From assembly GCA_937903315.1 (NCBI GenBank), contig CALCZO010000261.1, forward strand, positions 1-11,175: DNA of 11,175 bases. Reading direction: 5' to 3'. Under the pieces are notes generated by a model, which saw only the letters and a program-made list of their open reading frames with translations, was not told where the DNA came from and did no database searches. The position numbers were made by a program, and so were the translations under genes. Every line of letters begins with the position of its first letter. Position 1 is the stretch's first letter. This stretch comes from an uncultured Alphaproteobacteria bacterium. GTDB taxonomy: Bacteria; Pseudomonadota; Alphaproteobacteria; Rhizobiales; Beijerinckiaceae. This document shows, piece by piece, positions 1 to 7,277 of this stretch.

Positions 1-1
1 G

Positions 2-2818
2 ACCGATCCGTGGACCGGCGCCGCCAGCCAGCCGGTCTTTCCCTGGCGTGGGCGCATCACCTGCTCCCCCGCGCCGGGCCAGCCCGGCTCGCCCGATGGC
101 ACCGCGACGGCTGCGGCTCAGGTGGCGGCGTTCTTCGGCACCGTGCAGGCCAGTGATTATGTCGTCTCCGGCAGCACGGTCAGCTACAGCGGGCCGGATC
201 AATGGAGCTTCTCGCGGCTGACGCTGCACTACGCGGCCCTGTGCAAGGCGGCGGGCGGGGTCGACGCCTTCATCATCGGCTCCGAGATGGTGGGCGTCAC
301 GCGCATCCGCTCGGCCAGCGGGGTCTATCCTGCCGTGGCCCATCTCAAGGCGTTGGCGGGGCAGGTGCGCGCGCTGCTCGGGCCGTCCGTCAGGATCGGT
401 TATGCGGCGGACTGGACCGAATATGGCGCGCATGTCCGAGACGGCGGCGACGAGGTCCGCTTCCCGCTCGATCCGTTATGGTCCGATGCCAACATCGATT
501 TCATCGGCGTTGACTACTATCCGCCTGTCGCCGACTGGCGCGACGGCACCGCTCATCTCGACGCGTCAGACTGGCCTGATGGCCCGTCGATGGCGTATCT
601 CAAGGCGCGGCTCGGTTCGGGCGAGGCCTACGACTGGTACTATGCCAGCCCCGCCGATCGCGCGGCGCAGATCCGCACCCCGATCACCGACGGCGCCTAT
701 GGCAAGCCCTGGATTCACCGCGCCAAGGATCTGAAGGGCTGGTGGAGCAATCCGCATGTCGAGCGCGTCGGCGGCAGCGAGACGGCCGCGACCGGCTGGA
801 CGGCGCAGTCCAAGCCGATCTGGCTGACCGAGATCGGCTGTCCGGCGGTCGACAAGGGGGCAAACTCGCCCAACCTGTTTCCTGATCCCAAATCGGACGA
901 GAGCGGCTACCCGCCGTTTTCCTCGGCGACACGCGACGATCTGGTGCAGGCGCGGCTGCTCGAGGCGATCATCGCCCGGTTCGACCATACCCATCCCGAT
1001 TTTTCCGGCGCGGACAACCCGGTCTCGCCGCTCTATGGCGGGCGCATGGTCGATGCCGCGCGGATTCACGTCTGGGCGTGGGATGCACGGCCGTTTCCGG
1101 CCTTTCCCGCGCTTGATAGCGTCTGGGGCGATGGGCCGAACTGGCTGACCGGCCATTGGCTCAACGGGCGGATCGAGGGCATGCCGGTTGCGCGCCTGAT
1201 CGAACAGATCTGCGCCGACTACGATCTCGATGCGCCGGCGATGCGCGGGGTGGACGGGTTTGTCGACGGCTATGTCATCGACCGGCCAATGTCGGCCCGC
1301 GCGGCGCTGGAGCCGGTGCTCGGTCTGTTCAGCCTCAAGGCGGCGGCGAGCGGTAACGGAGTGACGGTCTTCGGTGCAGCGCGCAGTATCGAACGCGTCC
1401 TGACCCGCGACGATCTCGTTGCCGACAAATCGGGTGACGAGATCAGTCTGACTCGCGGTCAGGAAACCGAACTGCCCGCCAGTCTGGCCTTCGGCTTTGC
1501 CGATGGCGACAGTCAGTACCGGCCGGCAGTTGCCGCCTCGCGCCGGCTCGAAACCGTGTCGCGCCGCGAGGAAACGACCGAGACGACCGCCGTCATGACG
1601 CGAGCCGAAGCACAGCGCCGCGTCGATATCGTGCTTCAGGATGCCTGGGTGGCGCGTGAAACGGCGCGGTTCGCGCTGCGGCCCGGCCTCGTCGCGGTCG
1701 AGCCGGGCGATCTGGTGACGCTCGACGTCCGCGGCATGGCCCGGACGTTCGAGATCACACGCATCACCGACGGGGCGATGCTGGCCTGCGAGGCGCGCGC
1801 GATCGAACCGGCGGTGTTCGACAGCCGGCCCGCCCGTCTTCCGGTCAAGCCATCCCGTCCGCCGAAAATCCCCGGACGCCCGCTTGCGATGATCATCGAT
1901 CTTCCGGCCGATCCGGGCGCGCCGACACCGCTCGCCTGGCTTGCCGTCCGTGCTGAACCATGGGGCGGGCCCTACACGCTGTGGCGGCAGGTGCCGGGCA
2001 GCGGCTACCGCGCGGAGGGTGCAATCGGGCGTTCCGCCCTCCTTGGCGAGACGGAAACAACCCTGCCGCCAGGCCGGCTGTGGCGCTGGAACCGGTCTCA
2101 GAACCTGACTGTCGAGCTCTTTTCGGGCGCGCTCGCGGCCACCGATGACGAGGGCGCACTGGCCGGGCAGGGCCTCCTGGCGCTCGAAGGGCCGGGAGGA
2201 ATCTGGGAGATCGTCTCCTTCCGCGATGCCGAACTGATCGGTCCGAACCGCTACCGCCTCGGGCAGCTGCTGCGGGGGCTTCAGGGGTCTGAAGCGGCCG
2301 CACAGCGCGTTTTGGCCCCGGGTGCGCGCGTGATCGTGCTCGATGGCGCGCTGTATCCGCTGTTCACTGGCGGAGGTGATTTCGGCGGCTCGGCCCGGTT
2401 CAGACTGTCGCCAGCGGGCCGCGATCATGCCGATCCGGCAGCGGTCGAGGTGGTTGCCGCCGCCGGCCGGGCAGCGGTGTTGCCGCCGGCGCCCGTCCAT
2501 GTCCGGGCGGTGCGCGGTCCGGCTGGCGTATTGCTGACATGGCTGCGTCGCGCGCGTCGCGATGGCGACAACTGGGACATTGCCGATGTGCCGCTCGTCG
2601 AGGACAGCGAGGCCTATCAGGTCGAAATTCTCGACGGTGCGACCGTTGTGCGGACGGTATCGGCGGTAACCCCTGCACTCGTCTACCCGGCGGCAGACGA
2701 GATCGCTGATTTCGGCGGTCCACAAGCCGACCTGAGACTGAAAATCACCCAGATCAGTCGCATCGCTGGCACCGGTCACGGCATGGCGGCGTCGGTTCCG
2801 GTTCAGCGGCCCCTGTGA
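2..2818 (+). CDS. GTA/phage host-specificity (baseplate) protein, g15-like, 5'-truncated by the window edge
   Basis: The reading frame is open from base 2, so the GTG at 122 is not the true start; 938 C-terminal residues are visible. The part before that GTG (PWRGRITC, then a Pro/Gly-rich stretch and an Ala-rich helix) is conserved in the GTA TIM-barrel domain. That domain covers about the first 370 visible residues: IIGSEMVGV (Glu at bases 284-286), DFIGVDYYPP, WLTEIGCPAVDKG (Glu at 830-832), ARIHVWAWD. A phage-tail domain (Phage-tail_3 type) follows, and a C-terminal region contains LLRGLQGSE, typical of RcGTA g15. The Rhodobacter capsulatus homologue is about 1,300 residues, so roughly 360 are missing here. 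Family knowledge: it is the large baseplate protein ('megatron') of GTA particles, involved in host contact and envelope penetration. No frameshift is seen. It could instead belong to a prophage with a GTA-like tail; the upstream genes would decide. Confidence 0.9.
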   Translation, partial: TDPWTGAASQPVFPWRGRITCSPAPGQPGSPDGTATAAAQVAAFFGTVQASDYVVSGSTVSYSGPDQWSFSRLTLHYAALCKAAGGVDAFIIGSEMVGVTRIRSASGVYPAVAHLKALAGQVRALLGPSVRIGYAADWTEYGAHVRDGGDEVRFPLDPLWSDANIDFIGVDYYPPVADWRDGTAHLDASDWPDGPSMAYLKARLGSGEAYDWYYASPADRAAQIRTPITDGAYGKPWIHRAKDLKGWWSNPHVERVGGSETAATGWTAQSKPIWLTEIGCPAVDKGANSPNLFPDPKSDESGYPPFSSATRDDLVQARLLEAIIARFDHTHPDFSGADNPVSPLYGGRMVDAARIHVWAWDARPFPAFPALDSVWGDGPNWLTGHWLNGRIEGMPVARLIEQICADYDLDAPAMRGVDGFVDGYVIDRPMSARAALEPVLGLFSLKAAASGNGVTVFGAARSIERVLTRDDLVADKSGDEISLTRGQETELPASLAFGFADGDSQYRPAVAASRRLETVSRREETTETTAVMTRAEAQRRVDIVLQDAWVARETARFALRPGLVAVEPGDLVTLDVRGMARTFEITRITDGAMLACEARAIEPAVFDSRPARLPVKPSRPPKIPGRPLAMIIDLPADPGAPTPLAWLAVRAEPWGGPYTLWRQVPGSGYRAEGAIGRSALLGETETTLPPGRLWRWNRSQNLTVELFSGALAATDDEGALAGQGLLALEGPGGIWEIVSFRDAELIGPNRYRLGQLLRGLQGSEAAAQRVLAPGARVIVLDGALYPLFTGGGDFGGSARFRLSPAGRDHADPAAVEVVAAAGRAAVLPPAPVHVRAVRGPAGVLLTWLRRARRDGDNWDIADVPLVEDSEAYQVEILDGATVVRTVSAVTPALVYPAADEIADFGGPQADLRLKITQISRIAGTGHGMAASVPVQRPL

Positions 2819-2837
2819 GAATCAACCCGAGGATTCG

Positions 2838-3611
2838 ATGAACGACGATCATTTCAAGGATGCGCTGGCACTGACCCTGCGCTTCGAGGGCGGCTATGCC
2901 GACCACGCTGCCGATCCTGGCGGCGCGACAAAATACGGCATCACCCGCGCCGTGCTGTCCGACTGGCGCGGCCGCCCGGTCGGCAAGCAGGAGGTCGCGG
3001 CCCTGCGCCGGTCCGAAGCGGAGGCGATCTACCGCCGTCTTTACTGGGACGCGGCGGGCTGTGGCTCCCTGCCGGCAGGCATCGGCATCGCGCTGTTCGA
3101 TTTCGCGGTCAACTCCGGCGTGGACCGCGCCTGCCGGAGCTTACAGGCGCTCCTTGGCATCCGCGTCGATGGGCGTGTGGGACGTGAAACGATCCATGCG
3201 GCCCATACGGCCGATCCTGTGGCCGTCGTGCGGGCGCTCTGCCAGCGCCGACGCGGATTTCTTGCCCGCCTGCCGATCTTCCGCATCTTCGGGCGCGGCT
3301 GGCTCAGGCGCGTCGCTGCTGTCGAGGCTCTCGCCAGCGAACGCGCGCTGGCCGGCACGCCCGGCGCCGTTCCGTTTTTCAGCCAGCAAAAGGAGTTGCC
3401 AGCCATGATCCTGACCAAAACCGCATTGGAAAGCCGAACCGTCTGGGCCAACATCGTCGGTCTTGCCGCGCTTGCCGCCCGGCTGTTCGGTTTCGATGTC
3501 GGCATGATCGACGAGCCGGCGGTTGTCGACGCGATCCTCTCAACCATCGCCGGTGCCAGCCTCGTGGCCTCGACCGTGTTCCGTGTCCGCGCGACACGCC
3601 TGATCGGATGA
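2838..3611 (+). CDS. GH108 N-acetylmuramidase (endolysin) with C-terminal holin-like membrane segment
   Basis: A 257-residue phage-type lysozyme that should cleave the glycan strands of peptidoglycan. Residues 5-90 match glycosyl hydrolase family 108, with the catalytic Glu17 in FEGGY and the conserved DPGGATKYGIT. Residues 90-170 match the PG_binding_3 domain (DFAVNSGVDRA, LQALLG, DGRVGRETI, GRGWLRRV). There is no signal peptide, as expected for an endolysin that needs a holin. Residues 190-257 form two hydrophobic segments ending in a basic tail (RVRATRLIG), which is unusual for a soluble lysozyme and looks like an attached holin. The ATG at 2838 has GAGGA four bases upstream and lies 19 bases after the tail gene, so the two are probably co-transcribed. 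The fusion could be a membrane-tethered muramidase, or one frame could encode two proteins through an internal start. Confidence 0.9.
   Translation: MNDDHFKDALALTLRFEGGYADHAADPGGATKYGITRAVLSDWRGRPVGKQEVAALRRSEAEAIYRRLYWDAAGCGSLPAGIGIALFDFAVNSGVDRACRSLQALLGIRVDGRVGRETIHAAHTADPVAVVRALCQRRRGFLARLPIFRIFGRGWLRRVAAVEALASERALAGTPGAVPFFSQQKELPAMILTKTALESRTVWANIVGLAALAARLFGFDVGMIDEPAVVDAILSTIAGASLVASTVFRVRATRLIG
3388..3395 (+). promoter_or_regulatory. Internal Shine-Dalgarno sequence inside the endolysin gene
   Basis: AAAAGGAG lies inside the muramidase frame, nine bases before an in-frame ATG at 3405. It is the strongest ribosome-binding sequence I see in the window, better than that of the gene's own start, and it falls exactly at the junction between the lysozyme domain and the membrane segment. 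Confidence 0.55.
3405..3611 (+). CDS. Possible separately translated holin-like protein (in-frame internal start of the endolysin gene)
   Basis: Translation from the internal ATG (codon 190 of the muramidase) gives a 68-residue protein beginning MILTKTALESRTVW. It has two predicted membrane helices, at about residues 12-30 and 39-59, separated by a short acidic turn (DVGMIDEP), and a basic C-terminal tail. That is the size and topology of small two-helix holins, and the 'SRTVW...' start and 'RVRATRLIG' end resemble stand-alone holin-like proteins in alphaproteobacterial phages as I recall them. Holins make membrane holes that let endolysin reach the cell wall. The strong AAAAGGAG nine bases upstream supports separate translation. 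The alternative is that only the 257-residue fusion is made. Family assignment is by pattern, not by search. Confidence 0.5.
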   Translation: MILTKTALESRTVWANIVGLAALAARLFGFDVGMIDEPAVVDAILSTIAGASLVASTVFRVRATRLIG

Positions 3612-3617
3612 ACGGGC

Positions 3618-3654
3618 CCGGGCGGCCTATTCATAGCCTATTCAGGCCGCCCGG
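3618..3654 (+). terminator. Strong GC hairpin after the endolysin gene, possible terminator
   Basis: A perfect 11-bp inverted repeat (arms CCGGGCGGCCT and AGGCCGCCCGG) encloses a 15-base AT-rich loop, starting seven bases after the endolysin stop. It lies where the GTA/phage-type unit ends and the signalling operon begins. No T-run follows, so as a classic intrinsic terminator it is incomplete; it may pause polymerase, protect the mRNA 3' end, or be part of an operator. Confidence 0.45.
3625..3644 (+). promoter_or_regulatory. Candidate OmpR-family operator: two GCCTATTCA repeats with 11-bp period
   Basis: GCCTATTCA occurs at 3625-3633 and again, without mismatch, at 3636-3644. Tandem direct repeats with an 11-bp period are how OmpR/PhoB-type winged-helix regulators usually bind DNA as head-to-tail dimers. 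The site is 22 bases upstream of the PepSY gene, whose operon encodes such a regulator, so autoregulation is plausible. The FeuP binding sequence is not known to me, so this rests on geometry and position only. Confidence 0.4.
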
Positions 3655-3665
3655 TTCATCTGGGC

Positions 3666-3962
3666 ATGATGCTTCGGTTCATTGTCCTTTTTCTTTTTGC
3701 CGCCTTGGCGCCCGTAAAGGCGAGCGAGTTGACCTGTCTGTCACCTGACGAGGCGCGCCGCGCGGTCAGCGGGCAGAAGCTGATCTCGATCGATCAGGCG
3801 GCCCGGCTGGCGCGCACCCGCGCCGGCGGGGAGATGATTTCGGCACAACTGTGCAGGATCGACAATCGTCTGGTCTATGATATCGGCATTCTTGCGTCCG
3901 GCGGCAAGGTCGCGCGCATCGGGGTCGATGCCGCCAGCAGCACCGTCAAGATTTTGCGCTGA
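3666..3962 (+). CDS. Small periplasmic PepSY-domain protein, FeuN-like regulator of the adjacent kinase
   Basis: A 98-residue protein with a clear signal peptide: Arg4, hydrophobic residues 5-15, and a probable cut after VKA at residue 19. The mature part looks like a PepSY domain: a helical segment (SIDQAARLARTRAGGEMISAQL), then strands ending in VDAASSTVKILR. Two cysteines, 24 and 63, could form a disulfide in the periplasm. ATGs at 3666 and 3669 are both possible starts; neither has a strong ribosome-binding site. The stop is six bases before the response regulator, so the genes are almost certainly co-transcribed. In Sinorhizobium meliloti, as I recall, a small periplasmic protein, FeuN, encoded just upstream of feuPQ restrains the FeuQ kinase. 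Position, size and export fit that role here, but it remains an inference. Confidence 0.8.
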   Translation: MMLRFIVLFLFAALAPVKASELTCLSPDEARRAVSGQKLISIDQAARLARTRAGGEMISAQLCRIDNRLVYDIGILASGGKVARIGVDAASSTVKILR

Positions 3963-3968
3963 GTTGCC

Positions 3969-4643
3969 ATGAGATTGCTCGTTGTTGAAGATGACAAGGA
4001 CCTGAACCGCCAGCTCGTCGCGGCGCTTCAGGACGCCGGATATGCCGTGGATGCCGCTTTTGATGGCGAGGAGGGGCATTTTCTCGGCGAGACCGAACCT
4101 TACGATGCGATCATCCTCGATCTCGGACTTCCGCGCCTCGGTGGAGTTGCGGTGCTCGAGAAATGGCGCAAGGCCGACCGGCGCATGCCGGTACTCATCC
4201 TCACGGCGCGCGACCGGTGGAGCGACAAGGTGCAAGGTTTCGATGCCGGTGCGGATGACTACGTCACCAAGCCTTTTCACATGGAAGAAGTGCTGGCCCG
4301 GCTCAGGGCGCTGGTGCGCCGGGCTGCCGGCCATGCGACCAGCGAATTCCGCGTCGGCCCGGTTCTGCTCGACACCCGGTCCAGCAAGGTCGTGGTTGAT
4401 GGCAATGCGATCAAGCTGACATCGCATGAATACCGGCTGCTGTCGTATCTGATGCACCATCAGGGCCGTGTGGTCTCGCGCTCGGAATTGGTCGAACACC
4501 TTTACGATCAGGATTTCGATCGCGATTCCAACACCATCGAGGTGTTTATCGGTCGTCTGCGCAAGAAGCTCGGCGTCGATGTGATCGAGACCGTCCGTGG
4601 TCTCGGTTATCTTGTGGGCGAACCGGCCAAGCCGGCCCGCTGA
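3969..4643 (+). CDS. feuP: OmpR-family response regulator, FeuP-like
   Basis: A 224-residue DNA-binding regulator. The receiver domain (1-115) has the acidic pocket Asp8/Asp9, phospho-acceptor Asp51 (ILDLGLP), switch Thr79 and Lys101 in VTKPF. The winged-helix output domain (about 125-217) has the OmpR-type LTSHEYRLLSYLM and the recognition-helix region DSNTIEVFIGRLRKKLG, ending with ETVRGLGYLV. Its cognate kinase follows nine bases downstream. The symbol rests on synteny: in Sinorhizobium, feuP-feuQ lies directly before cycH (ccmI), as here. In S. meliloti FeuPQ responds to low osmolarity and activates the cyclic glucan exporter gene ndvA; the first description in Rhizobium leguminosarum linked feuPQ to iron uptake. 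Another PhoP-type name is possible if the sequence diverges from rhizobial FeuP. Confidence 0.88.
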   Translation: MRLLVVEDDKDLNRQLVAALQDAGYAVDAAFDGEEGHFLGETEPYDAIILDLGLPRLGGVAVLEKWRKADRRMPVLILTARDRWSDKVQGFDAGADDYVTKPFHMEEVLARLRALVRRAAGHATSEFRVGPVLLDTRSSKVVVDGNAIKLTSHEYRLLSYLMHHQGRVVSRSELVEHLYDQDFDRDSNTIEVFIGRLRKKLGVDVIETVRGLGYLVGEPAKPAR

Positions 4644-4652
4644 CGCATCGCC

Positions 4653-6041
4653 ATGGGACGCGGCGGTCTACGATCCCTTTCGATCCGCCTGATTCTAGCG
4701 TCGATCGTCCTCTGCACGCTTATCCTGCTGACGGCCGGTCTGGTGCTGTCGGAAGTCAACCAGCGCGCCGTGACGCAAGGATTCGACCAGCGCCTGCGTC
4801 TTTACATGAAAGTGCTCGTTGCCGATCTTGCGTCGCTGATCGATGGCGCGTCCAACGAGGTCGGCAATCTTGGCGAGCCGCAATTCCAGATTCCTCTGTC
4901 GGGCTGGTACTGGCAGATCGTGCGTCTCGACGAGGAAAAGGAGACATTCGCAATTCTCCGTGCATCCCGGTCACTGTATTCGGCGCGTCTGCCCAATATT
5001 GTCGGGCCGAGCGATCCGGCACGCACGGCTGACGCGGCTGAAGGCTATATCGAGGGGCCGGACAAGCGCCGGCTGAGGGCGATCGAGCAACTGATCGATC
5101 TGGGCGACGGCAATCGGTTTTACATCACGGTTGCCGGCAATGCCGTCGAGATTGATGAGCGGGCGCGCCAGTTCAACCTCTCCCTGCTGATCACATTCCT
5201 GCTTCTTGGCGCGGCTCTGGTCGGCTCGACGATTCTGCAGGTCCGCTTCGGCCTGCAACCGCTGGCACGGCTGCGCGAGGCGGTCACTGCCATTCGTCGC
5301 GGCGAGGCCGAGCGGATCGGTGAACGGTTTCCGCAGGAGGTGGCACCGCTTGCCCATGAACTTGATCAGTTGATCGACGCCAACCGGGAGATCATCGAGC
5401 GGGCGCGGATGCAGGTCGGCAATCTCGCCCATGCGCTCAAGACACCGCTTTCCGTTCTGGTCAACGAGGCGGATGGCGACGAGACGGCGCTGGCCGGCAA
5501 GCTGCGCGAACAGGCCGGCATCATGAAACAGCAGGTGCAGTATTATCTCGATCGGGCGCGGGCAGCCGCCCGGGCTGCCGCCATCGGGACGCTGACGGAT
5601 GTCGACACGGTCCTGGCCGGCTTCATGCGCGTTTTCCCCAAGATTTACCGGGACCGCGACGTTGAGTTCGAAATGTCCGGCGAGCAGGGGTTGCGGTTTC
5701 GCGGTGAACGGCAGGATCTGGAAGACATGGTTGGCAATCTGATCGACAACGCCGGAAAATGGGCCGCACGGCGGGTCTCCATCACCGTCGGTACGTTCCA
5801 CAGCGATCCTGCCGCCGCACCCAGGATCGAGATCCTGATCGACGACGATGGACCGGGGTTGCCGCCGGAAAGCCGCAAGGAGGCTACCCGGCGTGGTCGC
5901 AGGCTCGATGAGACCAAGCCCGGCTCCGGATTGGGCCTGTCGATCGTCGCCGATCTCGCCGGACTCTACCACGGATCCGTACAGCTTGAGGATTCCCCGC
6001 TTGGCGGATTGCGGGCGCGGTTGCGGCTGCCGATGGTTTGA
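4653..6041 (+). CDS. feuQ: Membrane sensor histidine kinase, FeuQ-like
   Basis: A 462-residue inner-membrane kinase, partner of the preceding regulator. Membrane helix 1 is at about residues 11-33 and helix 2 at about 175-197. They bracket a periplasmic sensor region of about 140 residues containing SGWYWQI. A HAMP linker follows helix 2 (FGLQPLARLREAVTAIRRG). The phosphorylated histidine is His260 in NLAHALKTPLSVL. The ATP-binding domain has the N box NLIDNAGKWA (362-371), G1 DDDGPGLP (397-404) and G2 GSGLGLSI (424-431), so all catalytic boxes are intact. The periplasmic domain is the likely target of the PepSY protein encoded two genes upstream. The ATG at 4653 is nine bases after the regulator's stop and gives a short basic N-terminus ahead of helix 1. 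The stop lies 96 bases before ccmI. Confidence 0.88.
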   Translation: MGRGGLRSLSIRLILASIVLCTLILLTAGLVLSEVNQRAVTQGFDQRLRLYMKVLVADLASLIDGASNEVGNLGEPQFQIPLSGWYWQIVRLDEEKETFAILRASRSLYSARLPNIVGPSDPARTADAAEGYIEGPDKRRLRAIEQLIDLGDGNRFYITVAGNAVEIDERARQFNLSLLITFLLLGAALVGSTILQVRFGLQPLARLREAVTAIRRGEAERIGERFPQEVAPLAHELDQLIDANREIIERARMQVGNLAHALKTPLSVLVNEADGDETALAGKLREQAGIMKQQVQYYLDRARAAARAAAIGTLTDVDTVLAGFMRVFPKIYRDRDVEFEMSGEQGLRFRGERQDLEDMVGNLIDNAGKWAARRVSITVGTFHSDPAAAPRIEILIDDDGPGLPPESRKEATRRGRRLDETKPGSGLGLSIVADLAGLYHGSVQLEDSPLGGLRARLRLPMV

Positions 6042-6137
6042 CCTGCCTCAATTTGGCCATGCTGGCACGGTCTGCAAACCGGTGAGTGTGTCTTTGTCAC
6101 TTTCCTTTTTGGAGACGGACGCGGTATTGGCTGGGCC

Positions 6138-7277
6138 ATGATGTTCTGGATTGTCGCCGCCCTTGTGCTGGCCGCTGTGCTCATTCCCCTCATCCGCGCG
6201 GTTGCTGCCGAGCCGGAGAGGGACAATGCTGTCGATGCCGATGTGGCCTTCTTCAAGGCGCAGGAGGCAGAGATCGACCGCATGGTTGCTGAAGGAGCGC
6301 TGCCTGCCGACGAGGCAGCTGCCGCTCGCGCCGAGGCCGCGCGCAAGCTGATCGCCCGGGCCAGAGAGCAGGAGGCAGCCTCCGCACCTCTGGCGGTCCG
6401 CAAGGCGCTTGTGCCGGCGCTTGCTGTGGTGGCGATTTCGGCCCTGTCGATTCCACTGTATCTCAAGCTTGGCTCTCCCGGGATGGCGGATCGGCCGTTT
6501 GCAACCCGCACCGATATTTCTCGGCCTGAACAGGACATGCTGCGTCTCGTGTCCCGGCTGGATGCCCATCTCGCCGAAGCGCCGAACGATCTGCGCGGGC
6601 TGGAGATCGCTCTGCCGGTTTATATGCGGCTTGGCCGGTTCGAAGATGCGGTGTCGGTGGCCGAGCGGATCGTCGTGCAAAAGCCTGATTCGGCCGATGC
6701 GCATGCCAATCATGCCGAGACCCAGATTTTTGCCGGCGGCGGCGCGGTCAGCGATGACGCGCGCAAGGCCATCGCCAAGGCGATGGCGCTGGATGGGACG
6801 TTGCCGCGCGCCCGGTTCTATGCCGGGCTGGCCGCTGAACAGGCGGGCAATGGACCAGAAGCGCTGACCATCTGGCGCGCGCTCGAGGCAGATTTGAAGG
6901 ACGGGCCGGAAAAGCAGGCCGTGGGAGCGCAGATCGCCCGGCTGGCCAAACTGGCTCCCTCGCAGTCGGCACCCTCCGGCGCGATTCCGGCACCCAGCAA
7001 GGATGCCGCGGACGCGGTGCGCGCACTGCCTGAAGCCGAGCAGAAGCAGGCGATCCGCTCCATGGTCGAAGGGCTTGAAACCCGATTGATGGCCAACGGC
7101 GGTTCACCAGACGACTGGCAGCGGCTGGTCCGCGCGCTGGCGATGCTGGGCGAGAAGGCCAGGGCAGGCGCGGCGCTTGCCAAGGCATTGTCGTCGCATC
7201 AGGCCGATCAGCCGGCGGTTGCCGCGCTGACAACACTCGGACGCGATCTTGGACTTGAGGCGGGAGGCGCACAATGA
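6138..7277 (+). CDS. ccmI: Cytochrome c maturation protein CcmI (CycH), apocytochrome chaperone
   Basis: A 379-residue inner-membrane protein with helix 1 at about residues 2-20, a cytoplasmic stretch containing an Ala/Arg-rich helix (about 30-85), helix 2 at about 90-113, and a large periplasmic part. The periplasmic part has TPR-type helical repeats, clearest around residues 150-260 (RLGRFEDAVSVAERIV, ARFYAGLAAEQAGNGPEALTIW), and a C-terminal IRSMVEGLETRL...WQRLVRALAMLGE, characteristic of CcmI. Family knowledge: the TPR region holds the C-terminus of apocytochrome c and passes it to the CcmF-CcmH heme-ligation complex. ATGs at 6138 and 6141 both give a sensible start; no good ribosome-binding site is close, the nearest GGAG being 23 bases upstream. 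The gene ends in an ATGA overlap with ccmE. Confidence 0.93.
   Translation: MMFWIVAALVLAAVLIPLIRAVAAEPERDNAVDADVAFFKAQEAEIDRMVAEGALPADEAAAARAEAARKLIARAREQEAASAPLAVRKALVPALAVVAISALSIPLYLKLGSPGMADRPFATRTDISRPEQDMLRLVSRLDAHLAEAPNDLRGLEIALPVYMRLGRFEDAVSVAERIVVQKPDSADAHANHAETQIFAGGGAVSDDARKAIAKAMALDGTLPRARFYAGLAAEQAGNGPEALTIWRALEADLKDGPEKQAVGAQIARLAKLAPSQSAPSGAIPAPSKDAADAVRALPEAEQKQAIRSMVEGLETRLMANGGSPDDWQRLVRALAMLGEKARAGAALAKALSSHQADQPAVAALTTLGRDLGLEAGGAQ

Noticed and set aside
566..2779. A 737-codon open frame on the minus strand opposite the tail gene
   Set aside because: It is antisense to a well-supported protein domain, has low-complexity Arg/Pro-rich composition and no recognisable domain; long antisense frames are expected opposite high-GC genes with G/C third positions.
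4971..5972. A 333-codon minus-strand frame opposite the feuQ-like gene
   Set aside because: It lies wholly inside a kinase with intact H, N and G boxes and shows no domain pattern of its own.
6042..6137. Possible promoter for ccmI (TTGTCA at 6094 and a pyrimidine-rich stretch)
   Set aside because: No -10-like element lies at a suitable distance, and no convincing hairpin is present; readthrough from feuQ is equally likely.
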